Source: Paraescarpia echinospica
Lineage: Eukaryota; Annelida; Polychaeta; Sabellida; Siboglinidae
NCBI GenBank assembly: GCA_020002185.1
Contig: CM034531.1
Coordinates: 44,765,099 to 44,829,098, forward strand
Direction: 5' to 3'
Length of the DNA: 64,000 bases
Part shown: one piece after another, positions 34,882 to 45,678 of the stretch
How the letters are laid out: the number at the start of each line of letters is the position of its first letter
Numbering within the stretch: position 1 is the stretch's first letter
Position numbers and translations under genes: made by a program
The notes under the pieces: generated by a model
Databases searched by the model: none
What the model saw: the letters and a program-made list of their open reading frames with translations, nothing else
Told to the model about the DNA's origin: nothing

Positions 34882-36392
34882 TCATTCATATAATTTGGAG
34901 AAGCATAGTTCTGTCAGATGTGTCCATTCACCCCTCCACTTAACCTCCTTGCCATCTGCATTGATCGATTGGCCGTACGACTTTGACGTTCTGTTCCACG
35001 TGTATCCGAACAACTGAAAGTCTAAGTTGTATTCCTTTATGAGCGTATTAGTATAATATACGGGAACTGTTTCGTAGTACATCTTGACCATGGCTAAATC
35101 CGTCGCTCCTTTGTATGTTTTAATTGATTGTGGCAGACCGGTCTTTGAACCGGGGACGTCCTTCAGTCTCGAAAAAATGTGCGGGTAATCCAGGTAGCTC
35201 GTCTCAAGTCTTGCGATATAGTCGTAGGCTATTTCGCACGGATTGCACAGCAGCGAGACAGGTGTCCAGTGGTGGTCGTACGGACCGTGGTCGATGAGAT
35301 GGCGGACCATTTGTTTGAATGTAACGTTGTTGCCTTTCGAGTGCCGTGCCGGATCACCGCCGTATTGTCGTTCAATAGCCTGTCCGAGAAGCGGACGGTA
35401 ATGGTCGTTCGGTGTTTCCAGTTTGTTCTTGTAAGCAGACAGAAAGCGGGTGTCGGACTACCAAGAATTTGAAGTAAGTTTTTAATCGAGTTTGTACGTC
35501 AGTCAGATTGTATGAGCTAAGGTATCGTAGGTTGTGTTTCCGGAGGAAGCTTCGACTGTGGATACTATTATTTTCGATGTCGTTGACTCCGCGAGTGTAG
35601 TTCAACCAGAGCGTCTTGAAAAACGAGCTTCCGGTCTTTGGGGCGTCGCAGAAGAGAACCCGGTTGGCGTCATCGACGAGAATATGGTCGTAATCGTGCC
35701 GTTTTCTCTTCAGCTTATTCCGATCAAGAATGTCGAGAGATCGGCACGTGTTTTCTAGCCACTTCAGGCGCGCTGCTGATTGTCCCGTCACTATCGGTGT
35801 CCCTGGAAAAAAGGTGACTGATTGCTTAACCATATGTAATAACATTTTAAACCATTTAAATCGATGTTTTTCTAATCATACTAGCTGACGAGGAGAGTAA
35901 ACAGAATTGTCAACAATTAATTCCTGACGTACGCAAACCGCGATGTAGTGGATGCATCAATTAATCTATCTAGTAGGTCGCGGTTTGCCTACGTCACAAT
36001 CAACATTTTGCGCGTGACCTCCGTCAAGTTTTTCCTACCAGCACGAGTTTACATGCGTGAATTATATTATTAGGAAGAATGTTATCTGCTAAATAAATCT
36101 TCTCCGTGTATAGTTATCACGTAACTAACTTTGCCATCAGTTCTTGTCGCAACGAAACACGTTTGAGCCGTACTTTCGACAGCATCTTGGTGATTTGACG
36201 GACCTTGTTGCAATGCAAAAGATCACGTGATGGATAAGCCAGTAGTTCCAATTAAGTGTTACAGTTACCTGTTGTCGTATGCCTCATGCGATAGATCAGA
36301 CAGATGGTCGACGGTACACTGTAGAACTGGCTCCCAATGCGCAGAAGACCGGACGCCATGACAAAACCTATCAGTCTCAATATCCATCTCAT
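34882..36392 (-). pseudogene. Carbohydrate sulfotransferase (Sulfotransfer_2 family), copy A, frameshifted
   Basis: Exon 1 (36392-36269) codes MRWILRLIGFVMASGLL, a type II signal anchor, and ends in a GTAACT donor (phase 1). Exon 2 (35802-34882) follows an acceptor TTTTTTCCAG and joins in phase. It carries the 5'-phosphosulfate-binding loop (CDAPKTGSSFFKTLW) and the 3'-phosphate motif YFKFLVVRHP. Then the frame breaks: FLSAYKNKLE continues in another frame at about 35430, as if roughly 8 bp were lost between RHP and FLSAY. The rest (HHWTPVSLLCNPCEIAYDYI and on to the stop at 34882) is intact. The family, which includes chondroitin-4 and HNK-1 sulfotransferases, moves sulfate from PAPS to glycans in the Golgi. 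The shift hits the cofactor motif, so the gene is probably dead unless the assembly is wrong. Confidence 0.8.
35930..36245 (-). repeat. Dispersed repeat family copy, inside the sulfotransferase intron
   Basis: CGCGGTTTGCCTACGTCACA and GCGTGACCTCCGTCAAG at the left, and ATCACGTGATGGATAAG at the right, match in reverse the repeat at 23047-23375. It sits in the single intron (35803-36268). A second GCAAACCGCGA lies inverted at 35935. Confidence 0.55.
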
Positions 36393-36536
36393 TCTGCAAC
36401 ATATTAGATTCACACGATTGGAGCGGTTTTCAAAAGATCAATACAATAACAGTGATGACAACTGCTACCCTCGGTGTGCTGTTCGTGTGTGGATGTAAGC
36501 AAATTCTAAATAAAGAACTAACGTCTGCATTCACCT

Positions 36537-36614
36537 CTCGCTCTCCCTCTCCCTCTCCCTCTCCCTCTCCCTCTCCCTGTCCCTCTCCCTCTCCCTCTCC
36601 CTCTCCCTCTCCCT

Positions 36615-36655
<41 letters not shown>

Positions 36656-36990
36656 ACTCTCTCCTCCCTCTCTTTCTCTATCTCTCTCCCCCTCAATATA
36701 TATGTCCCCCCCACTCTCTCTCTCTCCCTCTCTCTCTTTCTCACCTCCCTCTCTCTCTCTCTCTCACTCAATCTCTCTCCCCCGTCTCTTCCTCTCTATC
36801 TCTCTCCCCTCACTATCTCTCTCTCCTCCTCTCTCTCTCACTCTCTCTCCTCCTCTCTCTCTCACTCTTTATCTCCCTCCCCTCACTATCTCTCTATACC
36901 CCCTCTCTCTTTCTCTCTTCCCTCTCTCTTTCTCTCACTCTTTCTCCCCCTCTTTCTCTCTCTCCCTCCCTCTCCCTCTATCTATCTAGA
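36537..36990. repeat. (CTCTCC)n/(CT)n tract, copy A
   Basis: About 450 bp of pyrimidine-only sequence, with CTCCCT repeats first and then CT runs with scattered changes. It differs in repeat number from 42010-42455. Confidence 0.95.
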
Positions 36991-37136
36991 CTAGATGCAG
37001 ACAGTTGATTGAAAAAGAAAATGTTACTGAAAACAAAAATTGAACAATGTGCGCTGACCACCTGTCAATCAGTGTCAGCTGTGGTTTTTTTGTAATATGT
37101 TCCCGCCCTTGATATTTAATTAAAAAACGAACAACG

Positions 37137-39915
37137 ATGTAAGGATGGTGCATACGGACAAAAAAGATAGAGACCAAGAGACTTGTTAAAAAAGCGAGGA
37201 AAGGTTTGGAAGCAGACATGGATAGCAAGCTAAGTGAGGATGGTGATAGTAGTTGGCATCCAGCAGTCTCTTGAGACTAAGGATCTGCGTCCTGGTGTCG
37301 AAGATCAGTTGTTGGCAGCGACTGTTGTGGTTGTAGAGTCCGATTCTTGAGAGGCAGTCTTTATTGTATTTACTGCACTTGAAGGCGCTTTCGGCTCTAT
37401 TGTCAGCCTGGGTATTTTTTCTGCGGTTACGTTTTTCTTCAACTAGTCTACGGAGCGTCTCCTCTCCTCTTTTGAGACCTCAGTGTAATTTCTGTCACCA
37501 TGTGGATCGTTCCGCAACAAGCTCCTCCCAGTTGTCAACATCCATGTCTATTGCCTTCAAGTCTCGCTTGAATACGGTCTTGAAGCGCAGATTGGGATGC
37601 CCTGCATCTCTCTTTCCATTGGCCAGCTTTCCGAAGAGAATGTCTTTTGGAAGTCATCAATCTTCAGTCCGATGCACGTGGCCGAGCCAGCGGAGGCGGG
37701 GTTGCCTGAGAAGGGTCACCAGGCTCACAGACTTGGCACATGAGAGGACCTCTGCATTGGGGACTCGGTCCTTCCAGGAGATCCCGAGGATGCGCCGCAG
37801 GCAGCGCAAGTGAAATGAGTTCAGTCAATTCTCCTGACTAGATACAGCGTCCATGACTCACTGCCATACTAAAGTGTACAAAGCACGCAGGCGTTATACA
37901 CTTTGTGTGCTCCGTCAGCATTGTGTTGTTCCAGACTCTCTTTGTAAGCCGGGCAAGTGTTGAGGCGACTCTTCCAATAATTCTGCTGATTTCTGCTTCT
38001 AAGGAGAGGTGGTCGGCAATGGTGGACCCGAGATAGGTGAAGAGGTGGACTACCTCTAGCACATAGTTGTTTATGGTGATGACTGGGGGAGTGACCACAT
38101 CCTGCCCCATGATCTTAGTCTTTATTAAGCTGATTGCCAGTCCGAAATCCGTGCATGCCATTGGAAAGCGGTTCATGACGTTTTGTAGCCCCCCCTGAGT
38201 ACGCGTGATGACCGCTGCATCATCCGCAAACAGAAAGTCTCTGACGAGGCGCACCCTGGACTTCGCTTTTAGGCGAGACAAATTGAATACATTTCCGTCA
38301 GATATCGTGTGCATGTATACTCCCTCTGTCGAAGATCCAAATGCGTGCTTCACTATAAGAGCAAAGAATATCCCAAAGAGGGATGGGATGATGATGTATC
38401 CTTGTTTGAAGCCACTGGTGATGTTAAAAGGTAGAACCATCGTACAGATGTGTACCTCTGATATCATCATGGAATGACCTGATTACGCTGCAGTGCTTTG
38501 GGGTATCCGCTCTTCAGTAGATTCTTGAACATGCCATCCCTGCTCACAAGGTCAAATGCTTTGGTAAGTTCGATGATGGCAACGTACAGCGGCTTCTTTT
38601 GTTCATTGCATTTCTCCTATAACTCTCGATGCGAAAAGATCATGTCAGCAGTTGATCTATTTGCTTTGAAGCCACACTGGGATTCGAGGTAGACTGTCAG
38701 CAAGTATGTGTAGTCTGTTCAGGATGACAACTTGCCAACTACGCTCAGGAGTGAGATGCCTCTGTAATTGTTGCAATTACTCCTGTCTCCTTTGTTCTTG
38801 GAAAATGTGATGATGTTGGCGTCTTACGGCATGGCCCATTCACTCCCGCACTGACAAAGAGGTACGTATAGGGGTTCGAGTAGAATACTCTTGCCACACC
38901 TGATGATTTCGCGCGGAATTCCATCGATTCCAGGTGCGTTTCCACTGGAAAGGTTGCCGATAACCTTGCTGAGTTCCTTTGTGGTTGGGTCCTCGTCCAG
39001 CTCTGTCAGAGTGGGCAGACATTCTAGGCCATCCATGGCTGAGCTGGTGACCGCATTCTGTCTGAGTAGTACTCTACCCACCTCTCCATTAGCGTTTTCC
39101 TGTCATGAATGGGCTCGCCTGCGGATGACCTCAAGGGGGCTGTCTTGCTCTGAGTAGGGCCTATGGCTTTCTAGACGCCGTCGTACATCGCCCAAGTGTT
39201 GCCTGTATCAGCTGACCGCGGATGTCCTTGCATATCTAGAGCCAGTATTCGTTCATACAGGGCCTAGCAGTCTGCTGGACTTTGTTCCTGGCTGTTCGGA
39301 ACACCTGGAGGGTTGCTTGGCTGGGCGAGCGCTTGTGTTCCTCTCAATAACTAGAGTCATCACACTGTAGTTAGCCTCTTTGTCTTCCTTGACTGCTTCT
39401 CTCCAAAGTCTGTGATGGCAGCGTTGTGGACTGTGTTGAGTAGATGGTCCCATGCCTGAGTGGCAGTGTGAAGTGGAAGGAGTCCATCCTCCAGTACCTC
39501 TCTAAACAGTGCTGTCTTTTCGGGATGTGATGTCTTGCTCACACCAATGAGAGGTTTTCCTTCGCGTTTAGAGCGATGCACCTTCTTCGGCTGCAACCTA
39601 ATCCTGCCGCACACCAAGGAGTGGTCTGTGTCACCGTCAGCGCTGTGGTAGGATCGGGTGATCAGAACATTCTGGAGGCAAGAGCGTCTGGTGATGATCA
39701 AGTTCAACTGATTCCAGTGATCGGGGGTGTCTCCATGATGCCTTGTGTTGGGGCTTCGTCTGGTGATGCTGAAGTTGAAGTAGAAGCAGAACTCAAGAAG
39801 TCGCTGTCCGTTCTCATTTATTTTTACGAATCCGTGATGTCCCAGGCAGACTGGCCAGGCGACATGGTTGGCTCCCACCCGTACGTTGAAGTCACAAAAC
39901 AGCAGCAGATGTTCC
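37137..39915 (-). mobile_element. LINE family B, copy 2
   Basis: Same family as 4478-7402. The 3' end is exactly at 37137 (minus-strand CCATCCTTACAT), next to ACGAACAACG, the end of duplicated segment A. The 5' truncation is near 39915. It contains endonuclease then reverse transcriptase with several frameshifts. Confidence 0.85.
37820..39913 (-). pseudogene. LINE B endonuclease/reverse transcriptase, broken
   Basis: Endonuclease part at 39913-39360 (CDFNVRVGANHVAWPVCLGH, DTDHSLV). Then RGIDGIP-like and SGNAPGIDGIPREI at about 39000-38890. The palm region at about 38760-38540 is broken. FLFADDAAVITRTQGGLQNV with the FADD box lies at about 38240-38170, followed by MGQDVVTPPVITINNYVLEV and FTYLGSTIAD. 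It keeps the catalytic FADD that copy 1 has lost, but frameshifts make it inactive. Confidence 0.75.
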
Positions 39916-40354
39916 TTTGTTGTGAATGCCGGTATTTCATGGCAAGTCTTAATCTTTAGCATAATATGTTTACTTTCCCCTCGCTTACACTTTTAGAAAT
40001 GTTATGCAATCACTAGGAAACACTTTTGTGTTCATAAACTGCGGAGCCATACGTCACATAACCAGTGCTTCATCATCGTCGAAACAGTGTCGCAGAGCTG
40101 GAGTCTCATTCATAAACGGTGAGCTAATGTAATTAATTAATTAATTATATTAGAGTATTCTTATACAGAGAAAAATAATAGCTGATGGATTTTATAGGGT
40201 AAGTCATAAAATGTGGTACAATACATAACATATACATTGGTTCAAATTCGTTATATAATACCCTGTGGTACGTTCAGACTAGCTTCTACACTGAAATATA
40301 GAAACGTTCGCAATTTTCTGGACAATAATTCATTGAATATTTTACGATACCCTC

Positions 40355-41865
40355 TCATTCATATAATTTGGAGAAGCATAGTTCTGTCAGATGTGTCCAT
40401 TCACCCCTCCACTTAACCTCCTTGCCATCTGCATTGATCGATTGGCCGTACGACTTTGACGTTCTGTTCCACGTGTATCCGAACAACTGAAAGTCTAAGT
40501 TGTATTCCTTTATGAGCGTATTAGTATAATATACGGGAACTGTTTCGTAGTACATCTTGACCATGGCAAAATCCGTCGCTCCTTTGTATGTTTTAATTGA
40601 TTGTGGCAGACCGGTCTTTGAACCGGGGACGTCCTTCAGTCTCGAAAAAATGTGCGGGTAATCCAGGTAGCTCGTCTCAAGTCTTGCGATATAGTCGTAG
40701 GCTATTTCGCACGGATTGCACAGCAGCGAGACAGGTGTCCAGTGGTGGTCGTATGGACCGTGGTCGATGAGATGGCGGACCATTTGTTTGAATGTAACGT
40801 TGTTGCCTTTCGAGTGCCGTGCCGGATCACCGCCGTATTGTCGTTCAATAGCCTGTCCGAGAAGCGGACGGTAATGGTCGTTCGGTGTTTCCAGTTTGTT
40901 CCTGTAAGCAGACAGAAAGCGGGTGTCGGACTACCAAGAATTTGAAGTAAGTTTTTAATCGAGTTTGTACGTCAGTCAGATTGTATGAGCTAAGGTATCG
41001 TAGGTTGTGTTTCCGGAGGAAGCTTCGACTGTGGATACTATTATTTTCGATGTCGTTGACTCCGCGAGTGTAGTTCAACCAGAGCGTCTTGAAAAACGAG
41101 CTTCCGGTCTTTGGGGCGTCGCAGAAGAGAACCCGGTTGGCGTCATCGACGAGAATATGGTCGTAATCGTGCCGTTTTCTCTTCAGCTTATTCCGATCAA
41201 GAATGTCGAGAGATCGGCACGTGTTTTCTAGCCACTTCAGGCGCGCTGCTGATTGTCCCGTCACTATCGGTGTCCCTGGAAAAAAGGTGACTGATTGCTT
41301 AACCATATGTAATAACATTTTGAACCATTTAAATCGATGTTTTTCTAATCATACTAGCTGACGAGGAGAGTAAACAGAATTGTCAACAATTAATTCCTGA
41401 CGTACGCAAACCGCGATGTAGTGGATGCATCAATTAATCTATCTAGTAGGTCGCGGTTTGCCTACGTCACAATCAACATTTTGCGCGTGACCTCCGTCAA
41501 GTTTTTCCTACCAGCACGAGTTTACATGCGTGAATTATATTATTAGGAAGAATGTTATCTGCTAAATAAATCTTCTCCGTGTATAGTTATCACGTAAATA
41601 ACTTTGCCATCAGTTCTTGTCGCAACGAAACACGTTTGAGCCGTACTTTCGACAGCATCTTGGTGATTTGACGGACCTTGTTGCAATGCAAAAGATCACG
41701 TGATGGATAAGCCAGTAGTTCCAATTAAGTGTTACAGTTACCTGTTGTCGTATGCCTCATGCGATAGATCAGAAAGATGGTCGACGGTACACTGTAGAAC
41801 TGGCTCCCAATGCGCAGAAGACCGGACGCCATGACAAAACCCGACAGTCTCAATATCCATCTCAT
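40355..41865 (-). pseudogene. Carbohydrate sulfotransferase, copy B, same frameshift
   Basis: Exon 1 41865-41742 and exon 2 41275-40355, with the same splice sites, PAPS motifs and the same frame break after YFKFLVVRHP (about 40903). Differences from copy A include changes in the anchor (Ile to Ser, Cys to Phe) and Leu to Phe near the Lys-Met-Tyr-Tyr stretch. Sharing the break means it predates the duplication, or both copies are alleles of one locus. Confidence 0.8.
41403..41718 (-). repeat. Dispersed repeat family copy, segment B
   Basis: The same repeat as at 35930-36245, carried by the duplication. Confidence 0.55.
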
Positions 41866-42007
41866 TCTGCAACATATTAGATTCACACGATTGGAGCGGT
41901 TTTCAAAAGATCAATACAATAACAGTGATGACAACTGCTACCCTCGGTGTGCTGTTCGTGTGTGGATGTAAGCAAATTCTAAATAAAGAACTAACGTCTG
42001 CATTCAC

Positions 42008-42069
42008 CTCTCGCTCTCCCTCTCTCTCTCCCTCTCCCTCTCCCTCTCCCTCTCCCTCTCCCTCTCCCT

Positions 42070-42120
<51 letters not shown>

Positions 42121-42455
42121 ACTCTCTCCTCCCTCTCTTTCTCTATCTCTCTCCCCCTCAATATATATGTCCCCCCACTCTCTCTCTCTCCCTCTCTCTC
42201 TTTCTCACCTCCCTCTCTCTCTCTCTCTCTCACTCAATCTCTCTCCCCCGTCTCTCCCTCTTTATCTCTCTCCCCTCACTATCTCTCTCTCCTCCTCTCT
42301 CTCTCACTCTCTCTCCTCCTCTCTCTCACTCTTTATCTCCCTCCCCTCACTATCTCTCTATACCCCCTCTCTCTTTCTCTCTTCCCTCTCTCTTTCTCTC
42401 ACTCTTTCTCCCCCTCTATCTCTCTCTCCCTCCCTCTGCCTCTATCTATCTAGAC
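42008..42455. repeat. (CTCTCC)n/(CT)n tract, copy B
   Basis: Counterpart of 36537-36990 with fewer CTCCCT units and a longer pure CT run. Confidence 0.95.
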
Positions 42456-42600
42456 TAGATGCAGACAGTTGATTGAAAAAAAAAATGTTACTGAAAACAA
42501 AAATTGAACAATGTGCGCTGACCACCTGTCAATCAGTGCCAGCTGTGGTTTTTTTGTAATATGTTCCCGCCCTTGATATTTAATTAAAAAACGAACAACG

Positions 42601-43224
42601 TTTATAACTATTTTACAATTACCCCGACACCCCTTCTACCCCATTTAACGTTTCGTCACACACGCCCGCCACGCCTAAGTGTGACTTCATGGATGTACCC
42701 TAATACATTAGACCAATTAAAAACAACATTGCCCATTACGGTACATCACGAGGTGGTATACAAACATCATGATTAGGCTATGGTGTTACATAACATGACT
42801 CGAATTTTTTTGATTGCTTAACCTAGTCATACGAGTCGGCATGCTTGCAGTGGGGTTCGCGTTTGCCGTTCTTGCGTCCTAAATTCTACCTTCCTGCGAT
42901 TATTGATTGCGATAAAGGTTAACTAGTTCCGTTAACACATTTATGCATATATCTATATATTTCGTACGTACAATTTACTGTTAGAAACACACAGAAAATA
43001 ACTACATGTGAGAAAACAATTACCTGCTGATGCCGATCGTAAAACCGTTCGATGCGCGCTTTCCTAATATGATTATGGTGTTTTGTTAGACGTCGACGCG
43101 AGATCTACGGTTTATTTCAAATTTGATGTCGCGTTGAGATTTGGCGTACGGTCGCGGCGCTTAATTGCGATAAGGCGGCGATACACAGTACAATAATTGT
43201 CTCGGATGAAACCACGTGCGCTCG
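42601..43224. other. Non-coding stretch
   Basis: No gene or repeat recognised between duplicated segment B and the CT microsatellite. Confidence 0.4.
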
Positions 43225-43244
43225 CGTCGTTCTGTCTGTTTACG

Positions 43245-43622
<378 letters not shown>

Positions 43623-43741
43623 AATATAAGTGACAATAAAATGTGTGCAACTGTTGCGGCAACCCCAATCCAATCGCTCAACTTTTAACATCGGAACTGT
43701 TCCGTCGCGACGCCAACACCGATTATGAAGATCACAAATAA
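43623..43741 (+). pseudogene. PIF1-like helicase fragment, plus-strand copy
   Basis: From 43643 the frame VCNCCGNPNPIAQLLTSEL matches the minus-strand helicase exon at 52565-52415 (CNCCGNPKPIAHLLTSEL). At DNA level 43623-43706 is the reverse complement of 52501-52575 with few mismatches and one small insertion. It stops at 43739. In both places a CT tract lies on the 5' side of the fragment. Confidence 0.7.
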
Positions 43742-43908
43742 ATTGTCCCACTATTGTGGTCATAATGCCAACTTTTCGTAACAAACGGATTCGTATTTAT
43801 TAAAAAAAAGTGTTTTAATGAGTCGCGCACACGTTTCAACACATTGCGGTTGACAGCTATACCGGAAATGACCAGGGAACGCAGCCAACGCGGTCGCGAG
43901 CTCTCGCG

Positions 43909-43949
43909 GCACACCTCCTATGCGTAATATTCGCCCCTTTATAAATGCA
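43909..43949 (+). promoter_or_regulatory. TATA-containing block shared with 52699-52739
   Basis: Forty of 41 bases match the second copy. It contains TATAAAT at 43940-43946, about 125 bp before the proposed start of the P-element-like transposase. Position and conservation upstream of two different coding stretches suggest a core promoter or element end; this is inference. Confidence 0.5.
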
Positions 43950-45133
43950 ATCGCACGCCAAGAGACGCTTGTTGTTAGATACTTGAATAACGTGCGAAGG
44001 TGTGTTGTCACATAAGAAAACGGCGTCGTCCGCGTTACAATGTTGTATTTGTACAAGACCCCTGCTTGCAATGAGGACGCCACAAGAGATGACATGTTGG
44101 TGAGTGATTTCACACGTCATGGAATAATAATAATAAGTCCAATAACAAACTGCACCGTCTGGCGAAGATATTGGGTGCTACAGTTGATGCAGCCAACCCG
44201 ATCGTGTAAATAATGTGACTGAACCCCCAGTTGCGATACGTATTATACTGTTACTAGCGTTCCAAGTGGCCCATTGGTTTGGGGTCGTATTTCAAAGTAA
44301 AATGTACAATTATTATCAATAATTTATCTAACCAATAAAACATATGTAAAGGCTATTACAAATGTGTTTATTGTGTAGGTTGTTAGACAATTACATGGAG
44401 GATGATGGACAAATTAAAACAGAGGACGTCGTCAACTATTATTTGAGCACTGCAGCTGAAGAAGACAGACACGCAATGGTAAGTATTTAGATGAATGTAT
44501 CTATAATGGAGGTACAGTTTGTGTGTCCGGGAATGGACGTATGTTAGTATGATTGTGCTGACTCGAGAAGCACTACATAACAATTGCCACAATGTTTTAC
44601 ACGTAATAACTGTCAGACCTGTTTGCAATGGTACACGTATATTTTTTAATACATTAACATTACATGTGTGTTTCATTTCAGTTCTTTAAGATGTTGCTTA
44701 GACGTCTTTTCCCAAAGGTGAAACTAAGCCGTTTGACACACAGGACAAAAGGACCCGATGGAATGCGAAAGACTACTACAGGTGAAGTACTTTCTATAGT
44801 ACGTGTGTAATATTTTCCTATGCCTACCTGTACACGTTTCTACTAATATGTGAAACATCGCTAGTATACACATAAAAGCGTACTATACGTTCTTTATTCA
44901 CATTTGATATGATCACTGTTCGTGGTGATGACGCAATTCTCATAAAATATAACGTACAGTCCGTAATTCGTAAACTGAACATAACTCAACATACACGATG
45001 TGTTAAAGTATGTTGTTGCTACACACATCGGTGTAACTGAATAACCTTCTTTGTTGCACAACTACGATATAATTACGTACAAATGGTGTCCCTCTATCCT
45101 CTCTACACACTTTATATCGGTCAATGGAATACT

Positions 45134-45678
45134 ATGCATACCAGGGCGTTTTTTAACATACAAAGTGGGGGGACACTGCCCCCCCAGCTCTTTCATTTGC
45201 CCCCCCCCAGTCAGCCCAACTTTCCCCCGATTCTCCCAAACCAGCCCCTTGTAGGGCTTACTTTTTATTCGTTTTAGTGTGTTTAATTTAATTAGCACTG
45301 GGGTATAATAATAAAAAAACTCCAAATAGCAGTTGTCATGCTTTCGCCAGAGAAGAACGTTGCCCCTGGACTACTTGAAGCGGTGAACAAAGCTCTGGAT
45401 CTGACAGGAGATAAAGACACGAAGCTGGTTGGATGTTCAATATACTGGGACTTGCACAATTCTTCCGAACGCCGAGACGGATGAAAATGTTGTCAGCGCA
45501 GGCCGGGAATGTCAAACAATTAAAATAATAATACTTTATATTAAGCTTTCATACATGCCTATGGGTTATGAACATAATCATTAACGTATGCGTAAATTGC
45601 CCTTTTTACCCAATAAAAGTGTCCTTTTAAGACATTGCCCCCCAGTAAAAATTAAATAAAAAACGCCCTGATGCATAC
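45134..45678. mobile_element. Non-autonomous hAT element (529 bp) with perfect 8-bp target duplication
   Basis: The element spans 45142-45670. Ends are 14-bp inverted repeats CAGGGCGTTTTTTA, flanked by ATGCATAC at 45134-45141 and 45671-45678. It lies in intron 3 of the transposase gene. The interior has C-rich segments and a small coding remnant of a hAT transposase. Confidence 0.92.
45338..45484 (+). pseudogene. hAT transposase fragment inside the MITE
   Basis: Forty-eight codons include GLLEAVNKALDLTGDKDTKL followed by VGCS. This resembles the segment just before the catalytic DGASVM region of ZNF862/KIAA1586-like hAT proteins, after which similarity is lost. It indicates that the MITE derives from a full hAT by internal deletion. 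Confidence 0.5.

Larger units (their letters stand above)
33978..37136. repeat. Long duplicated segment, copy A
   Basis: Matches 39451-42600 along its whole length with scattered single-base differences and different CT-tract lengths. It starts at the gap edge inside a LINE and ends at ACGAACAACG (37127-37136). Content: LINE B 5' part, sulfotransferase gene, dispersed repeat, CT tract. Confidence 0.95.
39451..42600. repeat. Long duplicated segment, copy B
   Basis: Counterpart of 33978-37136, offset 5473 bp through the sulfotransferase genes. It diverges from copy A abruptly after ACGAACAACG (42591-42600), where copy A meets the LINE 3' end. Confidence 0.95.
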
